From assembly GCA_032988165.1 (NCBI GenBank), contig JANTQF010000030.1, positions 124,001-188,000 on the forward strand: 64,000 bases of DNA, given 5' to 3'. This stretch comes from Emmonsiellopsis sp. PD_33. Taxonomy: Eukaryota; Ascomycota; Eurotiomycetes; Onygenales; Ajellomycetaceae. Numbering within the stretch: the stretch's first letter is position 1; every line of letters begins with the position of its first letter. Positions 1 through 11,400 of the stretch are shown in pieces. Position numbers and translations under genes: made by a program. The notes under the pieces are model-generated. The model saw nothing but the letters and a program-made list of their open reading frames with translations, ran no database searches and had not been told where the DNA came from.

Positions 1-344
1 ATATAATAAGTACAATTAGAATGAGCTAATACTCTAAATATATAGCTTTTATAAAGAGAAATATAATAATAATAAAAGAATTTTAAAAAGCTAAAGTTTA
101 CTACTTTAGCTTCTATTCTTAGTATTAATATTTAATAATATATAATAATATATTCTATTTAATATTTTCTTATATTTTTATAATTAAAGAGAGAAATAAA
201 ATTTAATAAAATATATATAACACCATGTAATAGTATATTCTGCTTGATATTTTCCCATGTTTCCATAATTAAAGAGAGAGATTTTTAAACTAGTTCTGTT
301 TGAACCTTCTTTATAAGTAAAAAGGCAGGATTTCCTCTGCTAAC
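1..344. repeat. A+T-rich repeat remnant upstream of the tRNA gene
   Basis: No gene is visible. The stretch is very A+T-rich and contains two related copies of a block of about 50 bp, near 145-195 and 229-280. Where they differ, the left copy has T or A in place of C or G in the right copy (for example the right copy's gcttgat and ttccataatt against atttaat and tttataatt). That one-way transition pattern is what RIP leaves on duplicated DNA in ascomycetes. It may be the worn edge of a transposable element beyond the left border of the window; I cannot name the element. Confidence 0.5.
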
Positions 345-435
345 GGCACAGTGGTAGAGTGGTTAATACGTATCCCTTGAATTTTTCAGCCAGGATATCC
401 CTTAGGGGTCGCAGGTTCGAATCCTGTCTGTGTCG
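345..435 (+). tRNA. tRNA-Ser (anticodon UGA) with a 10-nt intron
   Basis: The sequence folds as a class II tRNA. The 7-bp acceptor stem is 345-351 with 428-434, with discriminator G at 435. The anticodon stem is 371-375 with 393-397. The anticodon TGA is at 378-380. The extra arm is CCC-TTA-GGG, and the T arm is GCAGG-TTCGAAT-CCTGT. Ten extra bases, 382-391, sit directly after position 37, the standard place for a eukaryotic nuclear tRNA intron. A run of seven T at 437-443 is a good RNA polymerase III terminator. The anticodon reads UCA and related serine codons; the long extra arm fits serine rather than leucine here. The gene borders A+T-rich repeat remnants on its left. Confidence 0.85.
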
Positions 436-436
436 A

Positions 437-443
437 TTTTTTT
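437..443 (+). terminator. RNA polymerase III terminator of the tRNA-Ser gene
   Basis: A run of seven T residues begins two bases after the discriminator base of the tRNA-Ser gene, followed by further T-rich sequence. This is the usual signal for RNA polymerase III release. Confidence 0.7.
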
Positions 444-980
444 CCTTTTTTTATTATATGATCACCAAGAGAATTAGCATCCAGAATTTACAACTGGCTC
501 TTTTAAAATAGACCTGGCTCTGTCTGCGCGTTGCAGGGGATAGAAGTGGCAAGTATGCGGCTGGTGCCGTCTCTTTGTATGGCCAAGCGCCCACACCGGC
601 TTCGTATTGCCAGGGCAAGCGCCGCTTTCTGCCACTTCGTCTGTGGTCCTCTCCGAAGCGACCAAACACCCGCTGTCATCATTGTCTTCCTGGATCTCCC
701 TTATCAGTCAGTAACATCCTGAGGAACAACCCGCCCGCCTTGCAATCTGTCATTTTATCTGTTGCTTTCACCTGGTGTTCCAGGAGCCACTCACTCGCCT
801 GCATTGCGCCACCTATCTGCTCCTCTTGTGCCTGAAGCTAAGCCAAGGTCAGGTTTCAACTCCCATCAACCTCCGCGTGCCTGGTGATATATTACCTGGC
901 CATCTATCGCCCTTTACCCCCGTAGAAGGCTGCCATTCTCTACCCCTCCCGCTCGCAACATCTGTCCCTCTCTAGCAGCC
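444..980 (+). promoter_or_regulatory. Upstream region of SEC4
   Basis: No gene is supported in these roughly 540 bases; short open frames on both strands look like chance. The part nearest the start codon (about 840-975) is pyrimidine-rich, as is common for leaders of highly expressed fungal genes. It should contain the promoter and 5' leader of the Rab GTPase gene that starts at 981. No clear TATA element was identified. Confidence 0.4.
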
Positions 981-1733
981 ATGGCTGGCACAAGGAACTA
1001 CGACTTTTTGGTAAACTGCCTCCGGATACTCTACCTCCGAATTACCTGCAGCTGACGTTTAAAACCCAAGATCAAACTCCTGCTCATCGGCGACTCGGGC
1101 GTGGGGAAATCATGCTGCCTCCTGCGATTCAGCGAAGACTCATTCACGCCGTCCTTCATCACGACAATCGGAATCGATTTTAAGATCCGAACGATAGAAC
1201 TGGATGGCAAACGAGTGAAGCTACAGATATGGGATACAGCTGGGCAAGAGAGATTCAGAACCATCACCACCGCATACTATCGGGGCGCTATGGGAATACT
1301 TCTTGTTTACGACGTAACCGACGAGCGGTCTTTCAATAGTGAGTGAACTGGTTTTGGCCGGACTGTTTCTTGACTGAAATCTGGCTAATGTCGCAACCCT
1401 TTTGACATAGACATCCGGACTTGGTTCTCAAATGTCGAGCAACATGCAAGCGAAGGTGTCCATAAAATGCTTATTGGCAATAAATGCGACTGGGAAGAGA
1501 AGAGAGCTGTATCGACAGAGCAAGGGCAGCAACTAGCGAATGAACTTGGAATTCCTTTCCTTGAGGTTTCTGCCAAGAACAACATCAACGTCGAGAAGGC
1601 TTTCTACACCCTAGCAGCCGATATTAAGAAAGTGATGGATTCATCCAAGTCCGAACAACCAGGGCCCCAGGGTGTCAGTATAGACCACCAAGGCGGAGCG
1701 GCGGGGAGCGGCATGGGAGGTAAATGCTGCTAG
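981..1733 (+). CDS. SEC4: Rab GTPase Sec4 (SrgA), exocytic vesicle transport
   Basis: Exons 981-1010, 1071-1338 and 1411-1733 give a 206-residue Rab GTPase. Sec4 sits on post-Golgi vesicles and recruits the exocyst for docking at the growing tip. Visible motifs are the P-loop GDSGVGKS just after the first intron, the effector loop TTIGIDFKI, DTAGQE, NKCD and the SAK base-recognition motif. The protein ends GGKCC, a double-cysteine site for geranylgeranylation. The start MAGTRNYDFL followed by IKLLLIGDSG is the form typical of filamentous-fungal SrgA/Sec4, and the switch region favours Sec4 over Ypt1. Introns are GT-AG; the first lies ten codons in. The gene converges with the minus-strand gene at 2429-3649. 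Confidence 0.93.
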
Positions 1734-2428
1734 TATTCTGCAAGAATGGGTGGCATGGTTTACATTTTTTTATTTCTCATTTGGTGTAAGCAGACAGTAT
1801 TCTTTGTTTTCTTTAGAGGGCTCATGAATATTCCCCGGTTTTTCATCACCTCTATCCCTATGGCTAATATCCCCAACAGACCTGTTTCCTGCGGTTTTCA
1901 TTCCACGTTGTTGGTATTGTTTTCAATTTTTTATTTTTCTTATTTGATATGATTTCCCCTACGTTCTCCCTGTTTTCTCCCTATCACCATTTATCCTTCT
2001 TTTTTTTAGAAAGGCGTCAGTTAGTCTGTTTATTTATAATTTCTCGATTTCCTCCGAACAATCATCTCTCATACCTGAAAGAGGAACAGACGTACATGCA
2101 GTACCGACTCATCGGGATTGAGTTGTGCCCTCATCGTATTTTATGTTGTTGATTCGAGCTGAGTGTAAAATCCAACAATGCTGACGATGCATTGCTCACC
2201 ATAGATAGGCCTGTAACAGCGACATTTTTGATTCTGAAGATAGTATCAAGGAATTGCAGAGCGTATTAAAAATGTGCCATTTCTATTTAGCTTATTATTT
2301 GATATATCTGCGATCATTGGTGTGTTTGTAAAGCCAATGCTACAACCTTCACCGCAAGATTGAATTGGAGGATATTGCGTCGAAGGGGGGTCCTCATTGG
2401 TCTTACATAATCTGGCCGTTCGAATGAA
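1734..2428. other. Convergent 3' region between SEC4 and the next gene
   Basis: These 695 bases lie between two convergent genes. They are T-rich on the plus strand near SEC4 (long T tracts near 1760-2040), as expected for fungal 3' untranslated and polyadenylation sequence. No gene, RNA or repeat is supported. Confidence 0.4.
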
Positions 2429-3649
2429 CTACAATATATCGCCGTGAAATAGGCATTCGGCCTTTACAAGCGGCGGAGGATCGGGATATGGTAGTGAATC
2501 AACCCTGGGAAACACACTCCTATGCCATGTGCGAACAAATCGTTTTGCCTCCACCGCCGTCTGAAACACGATGCACCAGTCATTGCCAGGCATGTCCCCT
2601 TCGCCTTCATCCGAAGTCAACATCTTGTTTACGAATGGCCCAGTCACCCTCGAGATAGAATCTTCTCCCTCAACTAACTGCCACTCGGCTAACCTGTTCT
2701 CCCCATCCTCCCGTAGGATTTGACGAATCGAGCTCTTGGTAAGCGGTAGTGTGGCGTGGCTCTCGATCCGTATTCGAACCGGAAACCCCTGTCCACCGTT
2801 GCGACCTTTGGATGCGAGATTATCGTGGAGATCGATTGCGCGCTGGAACTTTTGTCCGAAAGGCGCTAAAAATGCTATTATAGAAGGGGGAAGCCATGGA
2901 GTGGTGAGTGTATAGTCGCTTAATGTGTTTTCACGGAGGCCATCGACGGTGTAGTTTGGTGGTGGTGTAATGCTCGACGTAGCGGACCGAGGAACGTTTT
3001 TTTGGGCCAATTCGCAGAGTTGGAATGCTTTATCTTGATATTCCTTTGCAGACGCAGGGTCTGAGAAGATAAGCAGCCAATTGCTCGAGGGACTCAAAGA
3101 TCGGGAATACCGCATTGGGATTACTAGCAGATCATCTCTTAGTATAAGGCAACGATGGAGCATAGAAAGGATTCCCTCACTTTTCTCGAGCCCCCCAGTA
3201 CTTTTCCACCCGCTGGAGCGCATCTCAGACCCCAAGACCGATAGGAAATCCCGCTCGACAAGACATTCAGGGGCTCGCTGTAGGACGAGGGCGGTCTTGT
3301 GTTTTTGGCGACTCTCCTTCTCAGATGTGATGTGAATCCGCCCCGACGGCCCGATCTCAACGCCGTGGCTGTCGGACTGCGGTATCTTAGCCAGGCCGAA
3401 AAATTCAAGCAGGTCAGATCCTTCTAGGGCTGACTCTGAGTGTCCTGGATAGGACCGCGCTGTGTCATGGCTTCGGACGCGTTCTTCGGTATAAATTGCC
3501 CCGTCAACATCCTGCGGAGTCGCCCGGGGCGTTTGAGGCCAATCTTGTCGTTTCTGAGGACGAATCAACCTGGACGCTGCGCGCCATTGCGATATCTCGA
3601 CGCGAAGGGAGCGGGTTGGGATGGTCAAACTCCTGAGGCGGCAGAACAT
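2429..3649 (-). CDS. Conserved hypothetical protein, probably mitochondrial
   Basis: A single uninterrupted frame of 406 codons starts with ATG at 3649. I do not recognise a named family. The first about 35 residues are rich in Arg and Ser with few acidic residues (MFCRLRSLTIPTRSLRVEIS), which fits a mitochondrial targeting sequence. The C-terminal part, around residues 300-385, contains a stretch ending in WCIVFQTAVEAKRFVRTWHR whose spacing resembles the second half of an RNA-recognition-type fold, but this is only a weak impression. The gene is divergent from AFG2 with about 507 bp between the start codons and converges on SEC4. Length, codon use and lack of internal stops support a real gene; function is unassigned. 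Confidence 0.65.
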   Translation of the reverse strand: MFCRLRSLTIPTRSLRVEISQWRAASRLIRPQKRQDWPQTPRATPQDVDGAIYTEERVRSHDTARSYPGHSESALEGSDLLEFFGLAKIPQSDSHGVEIGPSGRIHITSEKESRQKHKTALVLQRAPECLVERDFLSVLGSEMRSSGWKSTGGLEKSEGILSMLHRCLILRDDLLVIPMRYSRSLSPSSNWLLIFSDPASAKEYQDKAFQLCELAQKNVPRSATSSITPPPNYTVDGLRENTLSDYTLTTPWLPPSIIAFLAPFGQKFQRAIDLHDNLASKGRNGGQGFPVRIRIESHATLPLTKSSIRQILREDGENRLAEWQLVEGEDSISRVTGPFVNKMLTSDEGEGDMPGNDWCIVFQTAVEAKRFVRTWHRSVFPRVDSLPYPDPPPLVKAECLFHGDIL

Positions 3650-4156
3650 ACTGGGCTATGGCAAAGAGCAAAGATCCATCATATCATGGCTGCAGGTTGG
3701 CGAATGTTTTCTCTCGCCGAAGATGCCCCCCGAGTAGTGACGGTGATTGTGTTCCTTGACTGAACAGCGGCGTGTGAAGAGCTCTGGAGAGGTTAAGAAT
3801 TTACAGGGACTGAGACTAAAGTTTTTGTTATCTTATCTGATTAGGGCTGGCATTCCCTCAGCGCCAAAACGCAAATTTTACCCAACGACAGAGCATTATT
3901 TCAACTATCCCCGCTCTGATCATTATTGCTATTATGGCTGTTTGATCCCCTGGGGCTGGAAGCCACCTTGCATGTTCGGAAATTCTTGTCAATTGTTCAT
4001 TAAATAACAATGTCCTGTGGGCGTGGTGGTCTCGGTATTTTCTATTTCCCCCAGCAGGTTTTCAACTGGGAACGAACAATTTGGTTAGATATTTAAACAT
4101 CTGCCTTCGTCTTTGCGGCTTCAATCATCTATTGAACAATTGCCGTAAAGATCAAA
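3650..4156. promoter_or_regulatory. Divergent promoter between the 2429-3649 gene and AFG2
   Basis: This stretch of 507 bases separates two start codons facing away from each other and must hold both promoters. An A+T-rich patch (gatatttaaac) lies near 4088-4099, about 60 bases upstream of the AFG2 start, and could serve as a TATA-like element. Nothing else specific is seen. Confidence 0.4.
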
Positions 4157-6516
4157 ATGGCCGAAACACCGAAGTTCACGGTGCGGCCTCTTTCAAAGCA
4201 GCCTAGAAACGACTACAGAGAATCCTTTCGCATCTGTCTCTCCTCTTCTTCTCTACTGTTTATCAAACTTCGGCCTGGCGACCTATGCCGACTGGAATCC
4301 GCGGGAGGCAGCCCGAAAACCGCCATCGCGTGGTCATCCCCTGAGAAACTCCCAGACACTGTCGTACAAACCTCCAAGGTCCTACAAGACCTGTATGGGC
4401 TCAAACTTGGGGAAAAAGTTGCAATTTCTAAGGAAACCGAGCCGCTAGAAGAGATATCTATCGTCCGTCTCGAAGAATGCACCGATGCGGCTAAACTTGC
4501 TGCCCAAGGACCCCTGATCGAAGCAGATAGGGCGCATTGGGAATGGGGCCTTGAATACCCTTTGTCGAAGTGCGAGATAGTTTCGGAGGGAATGGTATTT
4601 GATATTGAACTCAAGGCCATCCGCAAATCTTTCAAAGTCGTGGAGATCGCCACGTCGAACCCGGGCCGGAATAATACCATTTTCCAATTCACTGCTAAAT
4701 CTAAGGTTCATATCGGAAAACCTTTGGAACATTCGATTCTGCCCACCTCCCTTGCCGTCACTTTAGCAGGGCTAGGGGGCCTCGACCAGCAGGTCACACA
4801 GATCAATGAAAGGCTAAGGGACTTCAGTCTTCAAGAACATAAAGTGTCTATGCCATCATTTTATCGGAATAGCGGTGGAATCCTGATATATGGGCCTAAG
4901 GGCACGGGGAAAAGCGCGCTGCTGTCCAACATCAGCGCGGCTGGTTGGAAGAAAGTGCTCACAATCAATAGTTCTGTTCTGAACAGAAATAAGGGAGATG
5001 GAGAGGTCCTACTGCGAAAGATCTTCTCTGAGGCCGTTCAGTCCCAGCCGAGCCTTATTGCTATCGACCAACTAGGCTTTGTTGCCCCGAAAGCTAGCCC
5101 CAATGAATCATCTATCTCGTCAGCACTATGCGAGGCCATGGACACCCTCCAGGATTCGAAAGTCCTTGTTGCTGCATGCACAAGGCATCCTAATGATGTT
5201 GACGATGCCTTGAGGACACCTCATCGTTTCGGCGTTGAGATTGAGCTACCAGTCCCAACCGCCAAGGGCCGAGAAGCTATATTACTTGCCATTCGGGGAC
5301 CATCTCTGGTGCCAGATGACAATCAATTGGCGAAATTGGCGGAGCGAACTCATGGATACGTCGGAGCGGATCTCTTTTCCCTGCTGCAGCTCTCATGTAG
5401 AAAAGCGGAAACTCGGCAAATATCGAACATGGAGCACGAAAAATCGCTCTCGAACGAGCAACCTACTTTAGATTCTGTTTCTCCAGATCCAGAAATTGCA
5501 AGTGAGACCCCGCTCCAAATAGAGGACGCAGATATAGCACTTGCTCTCCAAGAAACTCGACCGACAGCTATGCGTGAAGTTTTCCTAGAGACGCCCAAGG
5601 TGAAATGGAGCGACATAGGAGGACAACACGAAATTAAAAGGCGCCTTCAAAAGGCAGTGGAAAGGCCGCTCAAGGTAAGGCTACGGATAGTCGAACACTC
5701 AGCTTGTGTTTCTTGTTTTTATTTCTCTTTCAATTGCAATGTACTTCCCTAATCCATTCCAACTAACCGACTTTCTTCTAGTTCCCTGACCGTATGAAGA
5801 GACTGAATATTAGCGGAAAGAAGGGGATTCTACTTTATGGCCCACCTGGTTGCTCGAAGACGCTTATGGTCAAGGCTCTTTCCACGGAGGCCGGATTGAA
5901 CTTTTTAGCCGTGAAAGGGGCCGAGATATTGAGCATGTATGTTGGGGAGTCGGAGCGGGCGTTGCGCGAGATATTCCGCAAGGCGCGGTCTGCTAGTCCA
6001 AGTATCATATTTTTCGACGAAATTGATGCGATTGCTTCGCGACGGGGCGATCGACAGTCCCAGGGTGGCATAAACGTCCTAACCACTTTGCTCAACGAGA
6101 TGGATGGAATCGAGGAGCTGAAAAATGTACTGGTCGTGGCCGCAACCAATAAACCGGAGGTCCTTGATCCAGCGCTTATGCGACCAGGAAGACTGGATAA
6201 TATCCTTTATATTGGGCCTCCGGACTTGCAGGCCCGAAAGGAAATCTTGAAGATCTGGGTCGGCAAATCTGAGGTTGATGATACCGTTGATATTGACAAG
6301 CTAGCGACACTGACGGACGGCTATTCAGGAGCGGAGATGGTCAGCATATGTGAAACTGCCGCGGACGATGCTCTAGACGAGGAGGAAGAGACTGGGCAGG
6401 AGTTGAAAATTGGATGGAAACATTTTGAGGCCGCGTTGAGCCAGGTCCAGAGGCAGATATCCGCAGCTGTGATTGAGGGATATGAGAGGTGGAGGGAAGA
6501 CTACGGCGTGAGTTGA
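4157..6516 (+). CDS. AFG2: AAA ATPase Afg2/Drg1 (SPATA5 type), 60S ribosome maturation
   Basis: Exons 4157-5674 and 5782-6516 encode 750 residues, close to yeast Afg2 (780). Afg2/Drg1 strips Rlp24 from pre-60S particles in the cytoplasm. The order is an N domain (about 1-215), first AAA domain with Walker A GPKGTGKS at residues 246-253, a linker rich in acidic residues (about 425-470), then a second AAA domain with Walker A GPPGCSKT at 526-533 and Walker B IIFFDEID. The pore and second-region motifs of domain 2 (GAEILSMYVGESE, MRPGRLD) are intact. Domain 1 is degenerate: its Walker B reads IDQLG (D304, Q305) and the sensor-1 asparagine is missing. The intron is GT-AG. An alternative is a Cdc48-family paralogue, but the N-terminal sequence and size fit Afg2 best. 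Confidence 0.88.
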
Positions 6517-6928
6517 ACTAGAACAATTATACAGCGCCTGTCTGTTCCTTTAGCTTTTTTGTAGCAATGGCCAGAGAAGAATACAATTCTAGCCTCGAGC
6601 GTGGGACTCCCGAGGTCGTTGATAGCGGCCCCTGGCCCCTGGGCCGTGAACATAGCAGCTGGCCGTGGCCGAAGACAAATCACGTGATAGCGCATCCCCA
6701 GAAACCAAAATATATTTTGAACATCACATCGCATCCATTCCAACCCATGAAGACAACAGACAGCTTACACAGCACAACACCCCCAATGCGCCTGACCTAC
6801 GGACGGATCGCCGCTTATTAGCCATCCCATATCCCCATACCGTTCTTCACCATCACTCCTCTATCCTCTTTTGCGAACAACCTTCCGTTAGATCCCCTGC
6901 TTATCGGTTGGTTATCCTGCCAGCCGCG
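6517..6928 (+). promoter_or_regulatory. Intergenic region with a CACGTG box upstream of the RNPS1-like gene
   Basis: These 412 bases lie between AFG2 and the SR-protein gene, on the same strand. A perfect 10-bp palindrome ATCACGTGAT at 6679-6688 contains a CACGTG box, the core site of Cbf1 and other bHLH factors in fungi. It sits about 240 bp upstream of the RNPS1-like start codon. Binding is inferred from the motif only. Confidence 0.5.
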
Positions 6929-8154
6929 ATGCCTTCACGCTCGCCATCGCGATCACGGTCTCCTTCTCCACTGCGCTCTCAGGGTCGGCCTAGATCCCAA
7001 TCTCCCGAACAATCACATCTTCCGCGTAGATCATACTCGCCGCGGTCACGTCGATCAGATGTCTCGCGCTCCCGATCCCGCTCGAGAACGCCTCGTTCTG
7101 TTCACGACAGACGCAATGGAGATCGCGACGAGAGAGTCACAAGCAGGTCTCCTTCACGAAGTAGGAGCCTGTCCCGAAGCGTGAGCCGGGGCCGTAGTGA
7201 TCGTCGATACCGTGACCGAAGCTATACTCGAAGCCCAAGCCGCGGTACTCCTCCGCGAACAAGCTCAAAGGTACGACTGCCCTGGAACTCTTCGTCACGC
7301 TCCATGGCCTCGAATCAGTTCCCGTTTATCGCTTACTTTTTCCTCATTTAACTGCTCGTATTTCTCTCTCTTGTCGTTGATACTGACGAAGGATAAACAG
7401 ATTGTGGTGGAGAAGTTAACCAAGAACGTGAATGAAAACCATCTGCGCGAAATATTCGGCACTTACGGGGAGATACGAAGTCTGGAGTTGCCAATGAACC
7501 CGCAATGTATGTCATAACGTCATTCATTCTTATTCCCCCGGGGCATTTGTGCGTGTATATCTAATAGTCCTTGTTTTAGTCATGACCAACCGAGGAACGG
7601 CGTATATTCTATACTACGAAGCTGCAGATGCCGAAGCTGCTATATCGCACATGCATGAAGCACAGCTTGATGGGGCGGTCCTGAACGTTTCTATTGTCCT
7701 TCCCCGTCGGACCTTTTCCCGCTCTCCTCCTCCCGCCAGAAACAGGCCTGATTTTAGTCGATTTGACCGACCCCCTTACGGAGGTGGTTATGGCCGACCA
7801 TCGGGTTTAGATGCTAGGGGCCCACCTCCAAGTCGATATCGTTCTCCGCCGCCTCGTCGTCGCTCTCCAAGGCGTTTTCCAGGTGGACGTGGTATGGAAA
7901 GGCATGATTTGTACCGCCCACGTTCGATATCGAGGTCCCGCTCGCCACGTGGGCGATCTCTCTCTTATTCGTCGCGATCAAGGTCCAGGTCTCCCCCTCC
8001 GCGGAGACGGCTATCGCGGAGAGACAGCCCGCCCCGCCGGAGGAGACGAGAATCTAGCTATAGTAGCTATAGCGACCGCAATGATAGTCGCAGCCGAAGC
8101 CGAACTAGAAGCCGGAGTCGGAGTCGGGATCGCTACAGCGGCAGCAAACGGTAG
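6929..8154 (+). CDS. RNPS1-like SR protein (RS domain, RRM, RS domain)
   Basis: Exons 6929-7270, 7401-7506 and 7580-8154 give 340 residues. Residues 1-114 are an RS-rich tail, residues about 115-195 form one RNA-recognition motif (IVVEKLTKNVNENHLREIFG at the start, TAYILYYEAADAEAA as the RNP1-like strand), and the rest is RS, RG and PPRRR-rich. This arrangement is that of RNPS1, a splicing activator and peripheral exon-junction/ASAP component in the nucleus. The second and third introns sit inside the RRM and splice in frame (QF|MTNRGTAY). The start is the first ATG of the RS frame. A general SR protein is the alternative, but RS segments on both sides of a single RRM favour RNPS1. It converges with UVSB; the stops are 280 bp apart. 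Confidence 0.82.
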
Positions 8155-8434
8155 CTGTGAATGGATCGTCTTCTGTTGGCTTTCTTTTTGAAACCCTTGT
8201 AATTTTACTCAAACGGACTGGAAAGGGCGGAAAAAAATACTCACGGGGCCCTATATGAATAACTCTGGCGCTATTACTATTTTTTCAAGAAATTCATTGA
8301 CATTGTATGCTTGATAATCATAAGCAAGCCTGGCATTATGTAAAATCTGACTGATCGCGCGTGCCTTAAGTCCAATGTCCCAATTGGCCTGTCTCGGTAG
8401 ATGTAACAGCGAGGCTACTGAAACTGATCATAAC

Positions 8435-11400
8435 TCAAAAGAAAGCGCACCATCCGATGTACATTGCAGCAAGATACTTCGTCCTCGTAGCCTGGAGGAT
8501 TAACTCGTCCACATGCCCCCCTACAGACAATGGAACAGACTCCCCCGGGAGTAATCCTCGTAGTTTGTTTCGAACAAACTCGAGCACTCCTTCCGGTGTA
8601 TCTGGAACTTTCGGGTTTGTTCTCTTCTTTCATGGTGGTTAGTTTGGTGCATTTTCACTTCAAAAATGGTAGACTAACCTTCTTTCCAATAAAATCGGTT
8701 GTTGGGTCGTGAAGAAATGTCTCTAGGATTGTCATGAGGGAGTCTTCATTTTGACGTAATAGGCCCAGCGTGAGCTCGCATGTCTTTCGAAATGGTCCTA
8801 TATATTTTTATTTTAGTCTCTGCAAAGGGTTCGCACTTGTAGCATATAAAACATAAAGAACTAACCATTATATCCATAGGCACCAAAGGCGTTTATCATG
8901 TTATGGGTTAGTCGGAAAGGAACCAGCTCGGGTTTATCGAAGGTTAGACCCTATAAATAAGCAAACAGGTTAATATGTGATGCCTGCAAAAGTGATGGTA
9001 TAGTTGGATGCTTGCCTTGTCGAAGAGGCAGTTGAAATCAACGTGGAGAACGCCGCCTGTTCCCTCTTCAAACAGTATGTTTTCTCCGTGTCTGTCTCCA
9101 AGACTGTTCAAAGTAATATTAGTCAATGTGGAATCACGTATTTGAATTTAAGGAATCATACCCCAAGCAATAGCCAACCATGGACATCACGGCACATGAC
9201 CGCGTATACTTCAATCGCGCGGCAAACCAGGCACCAGGCTCTGGAAACATTTCAACGAACCATTCGTGTAAGACCGGGGGGAACCTAGGTGCTATTAGAA
9301 CTTATAGCCAGAGACGAAAATGGGCCGAAGGGCGGTAGAACTTACCTGGCCAGGATTTTGTTTTCAAAGATTGGGAGTTTTGACTCGTCGGAGCAAGCTT
9401 CGTTCAGATATTGCCGTATCTCATTATACTAATGAAGAATTAGCTAATGTCAATATGATAAAGGAGTAATTCGATGCATACGTTCGGAATAATCCCCCTT
9501 TCTTTCAGGAGCCTAATAACAATCTCTCTCAAAGTCCTCAAGTTGTCAACCCATTCGATAAGTCCGCATTCTTCGTTTAACGGCGTCACTGCATAGGTTT
9601 TGATATCTAAAACAACATAGTTAGAACAAGGTTTCACTGGCGATTGCTTTAGTGATGGGGCTAAGGACGAACATAGACGTCGTTTGTTCGATTCTAGATC
9701 GCGCTTCAAAAATCGGTTGATCATGCTGTTAAATTCCATCAAACGTTGGTCTTTGCGAAGATCATCTTTTGGCTTGCATAAAAGGCTATAAATTTTGCCG
9801 TCTGAACCCCGTATACTAATTTTACGAGGCTTCTGTAGTGAGCTGAGGATGAGGGCATCATCAAGGACGGCTGGAAGCGCATTAGTTAAACATACAATAG
9901 ACTGTGAATTAAAGTACTTACTCTCGATCGTAATTGGGTCGTGGGGGAAGGCCCGGAACGTTTTCAAAAAGCCAGGTTCATGATTCGCAGGCAGGCTCGG
10001 AGTAAGTGTCATTTCCAGTGGAATAACCAGCCTGCATGGGGCAGTTCGGTGATTGAAACCGAGGGTTCGTGCCAGACTGACTTTCGGTGATTTATCTTCC
10101 AGACGCGCAAGGCAGAGCTTCAATAGCTCCTCTGAAAATTTCTGCCCTTGGTTGATAATAGCCCGGAGATCTGTAGGCGATATATCGCTTCTTGATTTTT
10201 TGGCGGCTTCCTACAATTCATGTATTAGTAGAACCTGCGCAAAGGAGACCGAAAGGGCGCGTACAGTTATCTTTTGGAGGCACGACATGCCCCGAGATGC
10301 CCGGTCTTTAGACGACGATTTCAACACAGCAAGTACCGTCCATAGGGCCTGCTGGGGGAAGGAGTTTGCGGTTTTCACCACAATTTGCGTAAGGAGACTA
10401 TAAACGGTAGAATTGCTATGGCAAATCCGGGCCACAATTTGGGGTAGGATCGTGAAAAGCTACAAATGTCAGCAGGACATCATCCTAAAAGGTCAAAAGA
10501 ACACATACCAATGCGGCAGGTATCCTGTTAATGTACTTCCGCAGTTGCGAATGCATATCATCCAAGCATTTTTTCCGTTGGCCCATGCTATATCTTTGAA
10601 ATTCTCTGCGATTGCATAGTCAGCAAAAGAAGTTTGAAAACCGCTTTGGGGTCTCACTCGTTATCACCCCTTTTAGGGTCAAATGGCTGATCAACCGCTG
10701 AAGCATGTTCTAGCCATAAAGTCAAGACTTTCGGCAGGGTCTGGAAAACATATTTATTCCCATGGGCAAGGGAACGCAGGAAGTTATCAATAACTAGCTT
10801 TGAAGCCTCACCACTCAAACTAAATGTCCAATTAGACCTGCATCGATGTGAACTGAGAGGGTGGGGGGGTATGCTTACTATATCTGTGCTTCTTTCCCTA
10901 GAGGCTTTGATTTTTCTGAATCTAAGATTTTGGTATAATGCTTTCCTAGATAATAATGGGCTTTCTCCCATCTGTAAAAATCAGTAAATAAGAAAACCGC
11001 CCAGAAGAACAGATTCGAATTCACCCACCTGCTATGGAACTTTATAGCTTCTCGGTACTGTTGAACAATAACGTCTGATTGGGTTTGGCCTGCGCCGTCC
11101 ATCCATTTTGCAAGTAGAAGGTGGGCCTGGTCCAAAAGTAAGCAAAGCACAAAAGATTAGTTATATGGATCTTACCCTTGCTGTAAGCATGTTCTGCTTC
11201 TGCTTTCGATCAGGGGATATGGTGGTGAAAGTATCTTCCGCTAGAGGGAAATCATGAGGGGCGGATTTATTCGATTCGATTGCACCCTGAAGTGTTTGTA
11301 TTGCCTTCCTATGGTGTCCCTCTTTCCATAAAAGCCTGGCATGCTCAATCGTGGCGGACGTATCGTCGAGCTTATGAGCATGCAGCACTGCTTTGAATGC

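Noticed and set aside
981..1733. Assigning the Rab gene as YPT1
   Set aside because: The start MAGTRNYDFL, the FSEDSFTPSFITTIGIDFKIRTIEL switch region (read in two parts) and the GGKCC tail fit the Sec4/SrgA group better.
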